64,000 bases of DNA from Gammaproteobacteria bacterium (GCA_018815245.1 JAHIXK010000015.1:28800-92799), one strand, 5' to 3'. Positions 45,783 through 54,808 are shown, counted from the stretch's first letter. Notes: a model not told the origin generated them from the letters alone. Made by a program: numbers and translations.

Positions 45783-46520
45783 ATGAGTCAGCAAGAAAAT
45801 TTTGTCAGTCACCTTGTCGAGTTGCGCGACCGTTTGTTGCGTGGTGTGGTCGGTTTTTTGATTGTGTTTGTGGCACTGATGGCCTATCCGGGTGCAGCTT
45901 TCATCTTTGATTTGCTGGCCCAGCCCATTCAAAGCGCATTGCCCGAAGGCACCAAGATGATTGCCACCGGCGTGGTGACACCTTTCATGGTGCCCGTCAA
46001 ATTGACGGCCATGGTGGCCTTTGTCATTTCGCTGCCCATTTTGCTTTACCAGGCTTGGGCTTTCATTGCGCCCGGCTTGTACCAGCACGAGAAAAAAATG
46101 GCGCTGCCCATTATTTTTTCAAGCACCGTGCTTTTTTTGATTGGTATTGCCTTTTGCCATTTCATCGTGTTTGGCAAGGTGTTCGCTTTCATCAACGACT
46201 TTGCCCCGCAAAGCATTACCCCCGCACCAGACATTGAAGCCTACATGAGCTTCGTGTTGACCATGTTCATGGCCTTTGGCATGACGTTTGAAGTGCCAAT
46301 TATTGTGGTTGTGCTGGTTTATCTTGGGGTCATCAGTGTTGAAAAGCTGCAGGAGATTCGCGGTTATGTGATTGTGGGCGCATTTGTAGTTGCAGCCGTG
46401 GTCACCCCGCCCGATGTGATGTCTCAGTTGTTCCTCGCCATCCCTATCTGTATTTTGTACGAGGTCGGTATTCTGGCTGCAAAAATGATCGGGAAAAAAC
46501 GCCAGGAAATACTGGAGTAA
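45783..46520 (+). CDS. tatC: Sec-independent translocase subunit TatC
   Basis: A 245-aa protein with six membrane helices and the twin-arginine receptor motifs HLVELRDRLLRG at the N terminus and FALVF-like/FGMTFEVPIIVVVLV in the fourth to fifth helices. It ends 12 bases from the convergent protease gene, with no obvious terminator between. Confidence 0.95.
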   Translation: MSQQENFVSHLVELRDRLLRGVVGFLIVFVALMAYPGAAFIFDLLAQPIQSALPEGTKMIATGVVTPFMVPVKLTAMVAFVISLPILLYQAWAFIAPGLYQHEKKMALPIIFSSTVLFLIGIAFCHFIVFGKVFAFINDFAPQSITPAPDIEAYMSFVLTMFMAFGMTFEVPIIVVVLVYLGVISVEKLQEIRGYVIVGAFVVAAVVTPPDVMSQLFLAIPICILYEVGILAAKMIGKKRQEILE

Positions 46521-46532
46521 CTACTCTGGTAA

Positions 46533-47687
46533 TTACTGGCGTTTGATGAAGTCGCCCGGTTTCGGGCGCACCCCGATTTCAATGCTGATTGTCTGGTTTT
46601 TGCCTTCCCGAAGCAATTCAACCGACTTTTTTTCACCGGGCGCATACGCCGCGATCTGGTTCAGCATTTGCGTGGTGTCCCTGATTTTTTCATTGTCCAG
46701 CTTCAATAAAATGTCGCCTACTTTCAGGCCAGCCTTGTCTGCGGGGCCATCCTTGACGATTCCTGCAATGATCACACCATCCCGTTGTGGCAAATCAAAG
46801 GCTGTGGCCAGTTCCTCGGTGATGTTCTGTTGTTCAACCCCAATGTAGCCCCGCGTCACGGTGCCAGTGCGCACAATCTGGTTCAGCACACTTTGAACTG
46901 TTTTGGCTGGAATGGCAAAGCCAATGCCAAGCGAGCCGCCTGACCGGCTGTAAATGGCGGTGTTAATGCCCAGCAGGTTGCCTGCTGTGTCAACCAGTGC
47001 GCCACCTGAGTTGCCCGGATTGATGGCTGCATCGGTTTGAATGAAGTTCTCGAAGGTATTAATGCCGACATGGTTTCGACCCAGTGCACTGACAATGCCC
47101 ATGGTCACGGTTTGGCCCACGCCGAAAGGGTTTCCCATGGCCAGTACGACATCGCCGACCCCCACCGTGCCTTCTGCTGCGAATTTCAGGCTCGGCAGTT
47201 TGTCCAGGTTGATTCGCAATATGGCCAGGTCTGTTTCTGGGTCCATTCCGACCAGCTGTGCGGATGCAGTTCGCCCATCGTTCAGGCTTACCTCGATTTC
47301 ATCGGCCGCTTCGACCACATGCTGGTTGGTCACAATCAAGCCTTCGCTGTTCACGATCACGCCCGAACCCAGGCTGGATGTCTGCTCTTCCTGTTCGAAT
47401 TGTTCTTCCAGTTCGTCACCAAAAAACTTCCGTATTTCCGGGTCTTCAAAAAACGGATGCTTGGGCAACTCTGGGGTGCGCTTGCTGGTGAAAATGTTCA
47501 CAACCGCAGGCATGGCCTTGTCCACTGCATGCCGGTAGCCCGCCACGCCCTCGGGTTGGGCGGTTTGGTGGGCTGGCTTTTGCATCCAGTCTGGAACCCA
47601 TTCAGGGCGCAGCACTTCCGTGATGAAATACAATGCAAGAAGCACTGCCAGGGCCTGGGAAAAGGTCAGCCAGAGTTTTTTCAACAT
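46533..47687 (-). CDS. Membrane-anchored trypsin-like serine protease with one PDZ domain (DegS-like)
   Basis: A 384-aa HtrA-family protease. It has an N-terminal hydrophobic anchor (about 8-25), then the catalytic triad: His in VTNQHVV, Asp in DPETDLAIL and Ser in NPGNSGGALVD. A single C-terminal PDZ domain (about 285-370, DGPADKAGLKVGDILLKLDN) follows. Anchor plus one PDZ is the DegS layout, rather than DegP/DegQ with two PDZ. Its role, for instance envelope stress signalling through RseA, is inferred; no rseA is present here. Confidence 0.9.
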   Translation of the reverse strand: MLKKLWLTFSQALAVLLALYFITEVLRPEWVPDWMQKPAHQTAQPEGVAGYRHAVDKAMPAVVNIFTSKRTPELPKHPFFEDPEIRKFFGDELEEQFEQEEQTSSLGSGVIVNSEGLIVTNQHVVEAADEIEVSLNDGRTASAQLVGMDPETDLAILRINLDKLPSLKFAAEGTVGVGDVVLAMGNPFGVGQTVTMGIVSALGRNHVGINTFENFIQTDAAINPGNSGGALVDTAGNLLGINTAIYSRSGGSLGIGFAIPAKTVQSVLNQIVRTGTVTRGYIGVEQQNITEELATAFDLPQRDGVIIAGIVKDGPADKAGLKVGDILLKLDNEKIRDTTQMLNQIAAYAPGEKKSVELLREGKNQTISIEIGVRPKPGDFIKRQ

Positions 47688-47709
47688 ATCAAATAGCAGG
47701 GGTGCGCCG

Positions 47710-48471
47710 TTGGTTTCAGTGGATCGGAAAGTACTTGAACATGATTTGCGGGAATTGCTGGATCAGGCTCGTATATCAGATTATTGCCCAAATGGCTTGC
47801 AGTTGGAAGGCAGGCCCCGTATTCGGCGTTTGCTCACCGGGGTTACCGCCTCGAAGGCATTGATTGACCTTGCGGTTGAGCTGGATGCGGATGCTGTTTT
47901 GGTGCACCACGGATTGATGTGGAAAGGCGACCCACAGGTGATTGCCGGGTTTCGCAAAGAACGCCTGCAAGCCGCCTTGGCGCACAACCTGAATGTGTTT
48001 GCCTATCATTTGCCGCTCGACATACACCCCGAGCTGGGCAACAACGTGCAACTTGGGAAAATGTTGGGCTGGCCCAGCGACCGCGCGGTTGGCGAGAAGG
48101 GTTTGATTCGCATCGGTACGCTGGATACCCCGCAGCGCCTGGGTGACCTGGTGGCGAAAGTGGCTGCTGTGTTGGGCCATCGCGTGCAGGTGGAGGGTGC
48201 GGATGACCCCGCGAGAATGGTGGGCACGGTGGCATGGTGTACCGGTGGCGCACCGGGTTATGTCGAAGCGGCGGCGTTGGGTGGTGCTGATTTGTACCTG
48301 ACCGGAGAGTTGTCTGAACCCGCTGTGCATGTGGCCCGTGAATGCAATGTCAGTTTGCTCGGTGCGGGCCACCACGCCACCGAACGTTGCGGCGTGCAGG
48401 CATTGGGCGAATGGATTGCCCTGCGCCATGGTATTGAAGTCATTTTCCGTGATTTGTTTGTCGCGGTTTAG
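47710..48471 (+). CDS. Nif3-like dinuclear metal-centre protein (GTP cyclohydrolase I type 2 family)
   Basis: A 253-aa Nif3/YbgI-family protein. The metal ligands are visible: VHHGLMWKG near residue 65, VFAYHLPLDIHPELGNN, and the late GAGHHATERCGVQALGEW. I chose the TTG at 47710 because AGCAGGGG lies seven bases upstream; the family starts near VDRKVLE. Only 22 bases separate it from the start of the divergent protease. The function of the family is unsettled. Confidence 0.88.
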   Translation: MVSVDRKVLEHDLRELLDQARISDYCPNGLQLEGRPRIRRLLTGVTASKALIDLAVELDADAVLVHHGLMWKGDPQVIAGFRKERLQAALAHNLNVFAYHLPLDIHPELGNNVQLGKMLGWPSDRAVGEKGLIRIGTLDTPQRLGDLVAKVAAVLGHRVQVEGADDPARMVGTVAWCTGGAPGYVEAAALGGADLYLTGELSEPAVHVARECNVSLLGAGHHATERCGVQALGEWIALRHGIEVIFRDLFVAV

Positions 48472-48535
48472 ATGGTTTCTAATGTACAATCTCGGGTTGC
48501 ATGGATTACTGGTTTTTACTTTCGGGGTTATTTTG

Positions 48536-49141
48536 ATGAGCAATAATCAACCTGTAGACAAAGAACGCCGCGTGTGGATGATCGCCTGTGGCGCAGCGGG
48601 TGGTGTGGCTGCTACAGCAACTGGCGCAGCGTTTCTGTCCTCAATGGCACCTTCCGAGCGCGCAAAAGCCGCCGGTGCTCCCGTTGAACTTGATATTTCC
48701 GGCATGCAGCCGGGTGAAATGAAAACCGTGGAATGGCGTGGCAAACCCGTGTGGGTTGTTCGTCGCGATGAAGCCATGGTCGAGGCCCTGCCCACTTTGG
48801 ACAGTCAGCTTGCCGATCCGAATTCAGAGCGCAACCCCGATGGCCTGACCCCCGAATATGCACGCAACACACATCGCTCCATCAAGCCTGAATACCTGGT
48901 TGCTGTGGGCATTTGCTCGCACCTGGGTTGTTCGCCTTCTGCCCGCATTGAAGCTGGCCCCCAGCCAAGCCTGCCTGATGACTGGAAAGGCGGCTTCTTT
49001 TGCCCCTGCCATGGCTCGACATTCGATTTGGCTGGCCGCGTGTACGCTGGCAAGCCCGCTCCAGACAATCTGGAAGTGCCACCCCACAAGTATTTGTCAG
49101 ACACCAAGTTGTTGATCGGTGTAGACGAGAAGAACGCCTGA
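48536..49141 (+). CDS. petA: Ubiquinol-cytochrome c reductase Rieske iron-sulfur subunit
   Basis: A 201-aa Rieske protein of the bc1 complex. The N terminus KERRVWMIACGAAGG looks like a twin-arginine signal anchor, fitting the family's Tat dependence and the tat genes 2 kb away. The [2Fe-2S] ligands are in CSHLGC (about 127-132) and CPCHGSTFD (about 156-164). The ATG at 48536 gives the expected size. It begins the petABC operon. Confidence 0.96.
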   Translation: MSNNQPVDKERRVWMIACGAAGGVAATATGAAFLSSMAPSERAKAAGAPVELDISGMQPGEMKTVEWRGKPVWVVRRDEAMVEALPTLDSQLADPNSERNPDGLTPEYARNTHRSIKPEYLVAVGICSHLGCSPSARIEAGPQPSLPDDWKGGFFCPCHGSTFDLAGRVYAGKPAPDNLEVPPHKYLSDTKLLIGVDEKNA

Positions 49142-49166
49142 CATCTGAGATCGAGGAGTAGTAATT

Positions 49167-50432
49167 ATGGCGGCAGATAAAAAAGTCGAAACCACAGGCG
49201 TGTTGGGCTGGATTGACCAGCGCTTCCCCCTGACATCGACCTACAAAGCGCATTTGTCCGAGTACTATGCGCCCAAGAACTTCAACTTCTGGTATTTCTT
49301 CGGCTCACTGGCCTTGCTGGTGCTGGTGATCCAGATTGTGACCGGTATTTTCCTGGTCATGCACTACAAACCCGATGCCGCCAAGGCATTCCAGTCTGTG
49401 GAATACATCATGCGTGATGTGCCTTGGGGTTGGTTGGTGCGCTACATGCACTCCACCGGTGCCTCCATGTTCTTCGTGGTGGTATACCTGCACATGATGC
49501 GCGGTCTGCTGTATGGCTCATACCGCAAACCCCGTGAACTGATCTGGATTTTCGGCGTTGCCATTTTCCTGTGTCTGATGGCTGAGGCCTTCTTTGGTTA
49601 CCTGTTGCCTTGGGGCCAGATGAGCTACTGGGGTGCTCAGGTAATCGTGAACCTTTTCTCTGCAATTCCCGTGATTGGTCCTGATCTGGCCATCTGGATT
49701 CGTGGTGACTATGTGGTTTCCGATGCAACCCTGAACCGCTTCTTCTCCTTCCACGTGATCGCCATTCCGTTGGTGTTGCTGGGCTTGGTGGCTGCGCACT
49801 TGGTCGCCTTGCACGAAGTGGGTTCCAACAACCCCGATGGTGTTGAAATCAAGGAAAAGAAAGGTGCTGATGGCAAGCCATTGGATGGTATTCCTTTCCA
49901 TCCTTACTACACCGTGCACGACATTTTGGGTGTGGGCGTGTTCTTGATGGTGTTCTCTGCCATTGTGTTCTTCGCGCCTGAAATGGGTGGTTACTTCCTG
50001 GAATACAACAACTTCATTCCGGCTGACCCATTGAAAACGCCAGCGCACATTGCGCCTGTCTGGTACTTCACGCCCTTCTATTCCATTTTGCGCGCGATTA
50101 CTTTCCCGTTCTTTTGGATTGATGCCAAGTTCTGGGGTGTGGTCGCCATGGGTGGCGCTGTGGTTATCCTGTTCTTCCTGCCTTGGCTGGATCGCAGCCC
50201 GGTGAAGTCCATTCGCTATCGTCCTGCTTTGCACAAGTGGATTTACGCTATCTTCGTGGTGAACTTTGTTGTGCTGGGTTACCTGGGTGTGAAACCACCT
50301 TCAGACATTGGTCAAGTCGTGTCTCAACTTGGAACCCTCTATTACTTCCTGTTCTTCCTGGCAATGCCTTGGTGGTCAAAGATGGGTACTTTCAAGCCCG
50401 TGCCTGACCGTGTTGTGTTTCACGCGCACTAA
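49167..50432 (+). CDS. petB: Cytochrome b of the bc1 complex
   Basis: A 421-aa polytopic subunit with the quinol sites and two b hemes. Motifs: HYKPDAAKAFQSVEYIMRDVPWGWLVRYMHSTGAS, LLPWGQMSYWGAQVI and the Qo-site PEWY-equivalent APVWYFTPFYSIL. The longer length than mitochondrial cytochrome b comes from a charged loop (EIKEKKGADGKPLDG) and a C-terminal extension, as in other betaproteobacteria. Confidence 0.97.
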   Translation: MAADKKVETTGVLGWIDQRFPLTSTYKAHLSEYYAPKNFNFWYFFGSLALLVLVIQIVTGIFLVMHYKPDAAKAFQSVEYIMRDVPWGWLVRYMHSTGASMFFVVVYLHMMRGLLYGSYRKPRELIWIFGVAIFLCLMAEAFFGYLLPWGQMSYWGAQVIVNLFSAIPVIGPDLAIWIRGDYVVSDATLNRFFSFHVIAIPLVLLGLVAAHLVALHEVGSNNPDGVEIKEKKGADGKPLDGIPFHPYYTVHDILGVGVFLMVFSAIVFFAPEMGGYFLEYNNFIPADPLKTPAHIAPVWYFTPFYSILRAITFPFFWIDAKFWGVVAMGGAVVILFFLPWLDRSPVKSIRYRPALHKWIYAIFVVNFVVLGYLGVKPPSDIGQVVSQLGTLYYFLFFLAMPWWSKMGTFKPVPDRVVFHAH

Positions 50433-50470
50433 GCCTGACTGGACGACGAACTGGATAAGACTGGGACTAA

Positions 50471-51229
50471 ATGATGAAAAAATTATTGGCTTTGTTGGCG
50501 CTTGTTCCTTCACTGGTGTTCGGTGCGGGAAGCAACTATCCGCTGGACGCGGCGCCCGACCTGACGAACGACATGGCTGCGCTGCAACGCGGTGCCAAGT
50601 TGTTCTCGAATTACTGCCTGAGCTGTCACGCTGCTGAAAGCATGCGTTACAACCGCCTGCGCGACATTGGTTTGACCGAAGGGCAGATCAAGGAAAACCT
50701 GATGTTCGCGTCTGACAACGTGGGCGAAACCATGACAGTTGCCATGGATCCCAAAGATGCGAAAAAGTGGTTCGGTGGCGTGCCTCCTGATTTGTCCTTG
50801 ATCGCACGTTCACGTGCTTCGGGCAATGGTCCTGGTGCAGACTACATTTACACTTACCTGCGCACTTACTACCGTGATCCCGCCAAGCCAACTGGCTGGA
50901 ACAACATGGTGTATCCCAATGTGGGCATGCCCCACGTGTTGTGGGAGCTGCAAGGTGAGCGCGTTGCAAAATACGAAGATGTGGCCGATCCACATGATCC
51001 GGAAAAAAAGGTGCACAAGTTTGTGGGCTTTGAGCAGGTAAAGCCAGGCTCGATGAACCAGGTTGAATACGATCAGGCCATGGCCGATCTGACAAGCTTC
51101 CTCGTGTTTATGGCAGAACCAGTTCGTGAAGGTCGTTTCAAGCTTGGTGTAATCGTGTTGCTGTTCTTTGGTGTGTTCACCGTGTTCGCCTGGCGCCTGA
51201 ACGCCGCTTACTGGAAAGACATTAAGTAA
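50471..51229 (+). CDS. petC: Cytochrome c1 of the bc1 complex
   Basis: A 252-aa c-type cytochrome with a signal peptide (MMKKLLALLALVPSLVFGAG), one heme site CLSCH (residues 49-53), and a C-terminal membrane anchor (LGVIVLLFFGVFTVFAWRL). The axial Met candidate lies in the SMNQVEYDQAM region. It is last in petABC and is followed by a terminator. Confidence 0.96.
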   Translation: MMKKLLALLALVPSLVFGAGSNYPLDAAPDLTNDMAALQRGAKLFSNYCLSCHAAESMRYNRLRDIGLTEGQIKENLMFASDNVGETMTVAMDPKDAKKWFGGVPPDLSLIARSRASGNGPGADYIYTYLRTYYRDPAKPTGWNNMVYPNVGMPHVLWELQGERVAKYEDVADPHDPEKKVHKFVGFEQVKPGSMNQVEYDQAMADLTSFLVFMAEPVREGRFKLGVIVLLFFGVFTVFAWRLNAAYWKDIK

Positions 51230-51254
51230 GCGCTCTTGGCTTTAATTGCATACA

Positions 51255-51290
51255 GGCTGGGGTGTTTACTCGCCCCGGCCATTTTTTGTT
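51255..51290 (+). terminator. Rho-independent terminator after petC
   Basis: GGCTGGGG pairs with CCCCGGCC (one T-G wobble) around a ten-base loop, followed by ATTTTTTGTTTT. It lies 25 bases after the petC stop and ends the bc1 operon before sspA. Confidence 0.85.
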
Positions 51291-51306
51291 TTGGGATGAC
51301 AACATT

Positions 51307-51909
51307 ATGATGGTTCTTTACTCTGGAACAACTTGCCCGTTTTCTCAGCGTTGCCGGTTTGTTTTGCATGAAAAAGGCATGGATTTTGAGATCAAGGACA
51401 TTGATCTGTTCAACCGGCCTGATGACATCAGTGTGATGAACCCGTACAGCCAGGTGCCTATCCTGGTTGAACGTGATTTGATTCTTTACGAATCGAACAT
51501 CATCAATGAATACATTGATGAGCGTTTTCCTCATCCCCAGTTGATGCCGGCTGACCCGGTAATGCGTGCGCGCACACGCCTGTTTCTGTTCAATTTTGAG
51601 CGGGAACTGTTCCAGCATGTTAGCGTGCTGGAGAAAGCGGGCAACCCGAAAGCCATGGACAAAGCCAAGTCGGCCATTCGTGAACAGCTTACTCAGTTGG
51701 CCCCGGTGTTTGTGAAAAGCAAGTACATGTTGGGCGAAGATTTCTCCATGCTGGACGTGGCGCTGGCCCCGTTGCTGTGGCGCCTGGAGCATTACAGCAT
51801 TGAGCTGCCGAAGTCTGCTGCACCACTGATGAAGTACGCCGAGCGAATTTTCGCAAAGCCTGCTTTCATTGACGCGTTGACACCTTCCGAGAAGGTAATG
51901 CGCCGTTAA
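51307..51909 (+). CDS. sspA: Stringent starvation protein A (glutathione S-transferase fold)
   Basis: An RNA polymerase-associated protein of 200 aa. It has an N-terminal thioredoxin-like domain (VLYSGTTCPFSQRCRFVLHEKGM) and a helical C-terminal domain. SspA proteins do not act as GSH transferases but bind RNA polymerase during starvation. The ATG at 51307 fits the family start. It is four bases upstream of the sspB reading frame and the two are conserved partners. Confidence 0.93.
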   Translation: MMVLYSGTTCPFSQRCRFVLHEKGMDFEIKDIDLFNRPDDISVMNPYSQVPILVERDLILYESNIINEYIDERFPHPQLMPADPVMRARTRLFLFNFERELFQHVSVLEKAGNPKAMDKAKSAIREQLTQLAPVFVKSKYMLGEDFSMLDVALAPLLWRLEHYSIELPKSAAPLMKYAERIFAKPAFIDALTPSEKVMRR

Positions 51910-51954
51910 TGGGTGCCAACTGACCCGTTACCCGGAACCGTCGAGGACATTGCA

Positions 51955-52497
51955 TTGAGTGAAGTTTCTACCAAGCCTTATTTGATTCGCGCCATTCATG
52001 AATGGTGTGTTGACAATGGCTACACGCCCTACCTCGCTGTGGCTGTCAATGAGAAAACCCATGTGCCCAAAGAATTTGTGAAGGCAGGGGAGATTGTGTT
52101 GAACACGTCGCCCTTGGCCACGAATAAATTGAGCCTTGGCAACGAAGCAGTTGAGTTTGAGGCTCGTTTCGGTGGGGTGGTGCGTGAAATTTACGTGCCG
52201 ATCGAGCAGATCAGCGCCATTTATGCCCGTGAGAACGGACATGGCATGGCGTTTGAAGTGTTAAAGCCTTTGGCGGAAGTTGAGGGTGATGGCGCTGAGG
52301 CTGTTCAGTTTGTTTTAGATGAGCAGGATGAACCTGTTTCCGATGATTCCGAGAACAAACCCGCTGGTTTGCGTTCGGTTTCTGGTGCCAGTGAAGATCC
52401 AAAACCACTGTCTGTTGCTAAATCAGATAAATCTGATGAAAAAACACCAAAAAAACCCGGTCAGAAGAAAAAGAATCATCTGACTCGAGTAAAATAG
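51955..52497 (+). CDS. sspB: ClpXP specificity-enhancing factor SspB
   Basis: Delivers ssrA-tagged peptides to ClpXP. The start was chosen at a TTG (51955) because GAGGA lies about nine bases upstream and the resulting peptide begins SEVSTKPYLIRAIHEWC, exactly where the family starts; a GTG at 51913 would add 14 residues. The 180-aa protein has the substrate-binding domain (1-110), an acidic linker and a basic C-terminal tail (KKPGQKKKNHLTRVK), the ClpX-docking end. Confidence 0.92.
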   Translation: MSEVSTKPYLIRAIHEWCVDNGYTPYLAVAVNEKTHVPKEFVKAGEIVLNTSPLATNKLSLGNEAVEFEARFGGVVREIYVPIEQISAIYARENGHGMAFEVLKPLAEVEGDGAEAVQFVLDEQDEPVSDDSENKPAGLRSVSGASEDPKPLSVAKSDKSDEKTPKKPGQKKKNHLTRVK

Positions 52498-52511
52498 CGC
52501 TTCTCTTAAGT

Positions 52512-52587
52512 GCCGCTTTAGCTCAGTTGGTAGAGCAACCGCCTTGTAAGCGGTAGGTCGTCAGTTCGAATCCGACAAGCGGCACCA
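52512..52587 (+). tRNA. tRNA-Thr (anticodon TGT)
   Basis: A 76-base gene with encoded CCA. Acceptor stem GCCGCTT/AAGCGGC pairs fully, the anticodon stem ACCGC/GCGGT encloses CTTGTAA (anticodon TGT), and the T-arm has GTTCGAATC. It starts 14 bases after the sspB stop. Confidence 0.97.
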
Positions 52588-52866
52588 TTCTTCTCCCGGT
52601 ATTCTTGGGAACCACCAAATTAATTTCATATGCACGGCTTAGGTTTTGTGTAGATTCGGTGTTGATGGCTTGCTTTTTGCCAACCCGGCGTGGGCTGTTT
52701 GTGCCGGCTTCAAACCCGAGCTGATTGGTGTAATCGACGGGCAAGTGAGCAATCAATGCACCCGCTGATCGGTGCGATGAACGAACAGGCGAACAATCAA
52801 TATACCCGCCGATTGAGCCGCAGAACCTTTACACTGTGCGCATTGAATTCAACGCAGCAACTCAGC
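52588..52866. other. 279-base gap without a convincing gene; holds an imperfect direct repeat
   Basis: Between tRNA-Thr and the next methyltransferase I see no credible coding region. A 23-base segment (52747-52769, with AATCAATGCACCCGC) recurs with four changes at 52791-52813 (AATCAATATACCCGC), 44 bases apart. An in-frame extension of the downstream gene crosses this stretch but its composition is unlike a protein. Confidence 0.5.
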
Positions 52867-53736
52867 ATGCCCAAACCCAAGAAAAATCCGTTAGACGCAC
52901 TGGAGCTAAAGCCCGGCCAGTCGATTGAACTACTCAAAGCGCTTCACATTGTGACGCGTGAGGGCGGGATCAATCAAGACAGTCGCAGGAAGTTAAAGCA
53001 GGTGTATCACCTGACCCATTTTATTGATCCGTTGATTGAAGAAGTACGGAAGGCCAATGATGGACAACTTTATTTGGTGGATCATGGCGCTGGCAAGTCG
53101 TACCTGGGGTTCATTCTTTACGATCTGTACATCAAGCAGAACCCGGAAGGTGCGGTGGTGGCCGGTGTGGAGACCCGTCAGGAGTTGGTGGACAAATCAA
53201 ACACGCTGGCCAGGCAATTGGGGTTCGGTCAAGGCATGAAGTTCATTAACCTGCCTGTGGCGCAGGCCACGGAACATCCGGATTTGCCACGGCAGGTGGA
53301 CATTGTGACGGCATTGCATGCATGCAACACGGCCACCGACGATGCCATTTCTTTTGGCTTGAAGAAGCAGGCGAAGTTCATGGCCTTGGTGCCTTGTTGC
53401 CAGGCCGAGGTGGCCACACACTTGCGCAAGAATAAAGCCAGCCAGTTGGGTAAAACCAGCTTGGTTGAAATGTGGCGCCACCCTTTGCACACGCGTGAAT
53501 TTGGCAGCCAGTTGACGAATGTTTTGAGGTGTTTGCAATTGGAGGCACACGGTTACCAAGTGACTGTGACCGAGTTGGTGGGCTGGGAGCATTCCATGAA
53601 AAACGAGCTGATTATTGCGAAAAAACACCAACACTCAAACCCGAAAGCCGCCCAGCGTTTGCTCGACATGCTGTCTGAGCTGGGGTTGGGTGGTGATGAG
53701 GGTTTGCTGCAGCGTTTTCATGTGCCGCAGTTATAG
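52867..53736 (+). CDS. SAM-dependent methyltransferase (Methyltransf_32-like)
   Basis: A 289-aa protein with a Rossmann methyltransferase core. Motif I is degenerate: LVDHGAGKSYLGF (about residues 73-85). The acidic tip is VAGVETRQELV, then VTALHACNTATDDAI and LVPCCQAEV. These resemble the PF13679 family, also found in eukaryotic METTL25/RRNAD1 proteins, as far as I can judge by eye. I chose the ATG at 52867. The target is unknown; RNA is a guess. Confidence 0.72.
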   Translation: MPKPKKNPLDALELKPGQSIELLKALHIVTREGGINQDSRRKLKQVYHLTHFIDPLIEEVRKANDGQLYLVDHGAGKSYLGFILYDLYIKQNPEGAVVAGVETRQELVDKSNTLARQLGFGQGMKFINLPVAQATEHPDLPRQVDIVTALHACNTATDDAISFGLKKQAKFMALVPCCQAEVATHLRKNKASQLGKTSLVEMWRHPLHTREFGSQLTNVLRCLQLEAHGYQVTVTELVGWEHSMKNELIIAKKHQHSNPKAAQRLLDMLSELGLGGDEGLLQRFHVPQL

Positions 53737-53750
53737 GGAATGTTTTGAAA

Positions 53751-53776
53751 CGCAGCGACTGCGATTAGTTGCTGCG
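53751..53776 (-). terminator. Candidate terminator hairpin at the end of ubiX
   Basis: CGCAGCGACT pairs with AGTTGCTGCG (one G-T wobble) around GCGATT. It overlaps the ubiX stop. On the minus strand only TTTC follows, so termination would be weak; a shared hairpin for the two convergent genes is possible. Confidence 0.45.
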
Positions 53777-54364
53777 TAGACCCTGCCATTCGGTGCGCGG
53801 CACGTTTGGCAGACCCAGTAGCTGCAGGGCGTGCTGGGCGGTGTCGGTGACCATGGCGTCGATGCTGCTGGGGCGCTGGTACAAAGCGGGCACAGGTGGC
53901 ATAACGATGCCACCCATTTCGGTCACGCTGACCATGTTTCGCAGGTGGGCCAAATTCAATGGGGTTTCACGCGGCAATAAAACAAGGCGGCGGCGTTCTT
54001 TCAGCACCACATCGGCGGCTCGGGTAATCAGGTTGTTTGACAAGCCGTGTGCAACGGCGGCCAGTGTGTGCATGGAACATGGTGCTACCACCATGCCCAT
54101 GGAAGGGTAGGACCCACTGGCAATGCAATTGCCCACTGATTTGGGCGAATGCACCACGTGGGCCTTTGCCTCAATTTCTTCTTTGCTCAAATCGCTTTCG
54201 CTGGCCACGGTTAGCCAACCTGATGGGGATACGACCAGGTGAATTTCCGTGTCGCCGCGTGCGCGAAGCAGATCCAGAATTTTCAGGCCAAACAAGGCAC
54301 CACTGGCGCCTGTGATGGCGACGGTGATGGATTGTTTGAATTGGGCTGGAAGGGTGCTGCTCAA
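53765..54364 (-). CDS. ubiX: Flavin prenyltransferase
   Basis: Makes prenylated FMN, the cofactor of the decarboxylase UbiD in ubiquinone synthesis. The 199-aa protein has VAITGASGALFG near residue 17, CIASGSYPSMGMVVAPCSMHTLAAVAHG and LPRETPLN. No ATG is available; the TTG at 54364, nine bases from the grxD stop, is the likely start. It is last in hemA-prfA-prmC-grxD-ubiX. Confidence 0.93.
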   Translation of the reverse strand: MSSTLPAQFKQSITVAITGASGALFGLKILDLLRARGDTEIHLVVSPSGWLTVASESDLSKEEIEAKAHVVHSPKSVGNCIASGSYPSMGMVVAPCSMHTLAAVAHGLSNNLITRAADVVLKERRRLVLLPRETPLNLAHLRNMVSVTEMGGIVMPPVPALYQRPSSIDAMVTDTAQHALQLLGLPNVPRTEWQGLRSN

Positions 54365-54372
54365 GTTGAGAA

Positions 54373-54705
54373 TTACTCGGACTTGGTCGATGCGTTGGCT
54401 GTTGCGATAAGCGCCTGCAGTTCGCCGTTTTGGTACATTTCGGTCATGATGTCGCAGCCGCCCAGAAATTCGCCGTTCACATACAGTTGCGGAATGGTGG
54501 GCCAGTTGGCGTAGTCTTTGATGCCTTGGCGAATTTCGGGGTCGTCCAGCACGTTCACAGTGACTACTTTCTCGGCTTCGCAGGCTTTCAGGATTTGAAT
54601 GGCGCGGCCAGAAAACCCGCACATGGGGAACTGGGCTGTCCCTTTCATGAACAAAACCACTGGGTGGCTGGTGACGGTTTCGTGAATGGAATCGCGAGCG
54701 CTCAT
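54373..54705 (-). CDS. grxD: Monothiol glutaredoxin (Grx4 type)
   Basis: A 110-aa monothiol glutaredoxin with the active site CGFS (Cys about residue 29) and the glutathione-binding WPTIPQLYVNGEFLGGCDI. Such proteins bind a bridging [2Fe-2S] cluster and work with BolA partners; ibaG is in this window. AGGAAG precedes the ATG. Confidence 0.95.
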   Translation of the reverse strand: MSARDSIHETVTSHPVVLFMKGTAQFPMCGFSGRAIQILKACEAEKVVTVNVLDDPEIRQGIKDYANWPTIPQLYVNGEFLGGCDIMTEMYQNGELQALIATANASTKSE

Positions 54706-54808
54706 AAAAACTTCCTTTCAATGGGGTGAATTGCTACAACCCTGTAGTGTAATGGATATGGGTATTAAACGCTCGTTTTCAATGGCTTGCGAGTGTTTTG
54801 ATTGCAAA

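Noticed and set aside
47037..47696. A 219-codon plus-strand frame opposite the DegS-like protease
   Set aside because: Antisense of a gene with an intact catalytic triad and PDZ domain; no motif of its own.
52523..52756. A 77-codon minus-strand reading frame across tRNA-Thr
   Set aside because: Its C-terminal part (GFELTTYRLQGG) is the antisense translation of the tRNA, a well-known spurious pattern; the rest has no support.
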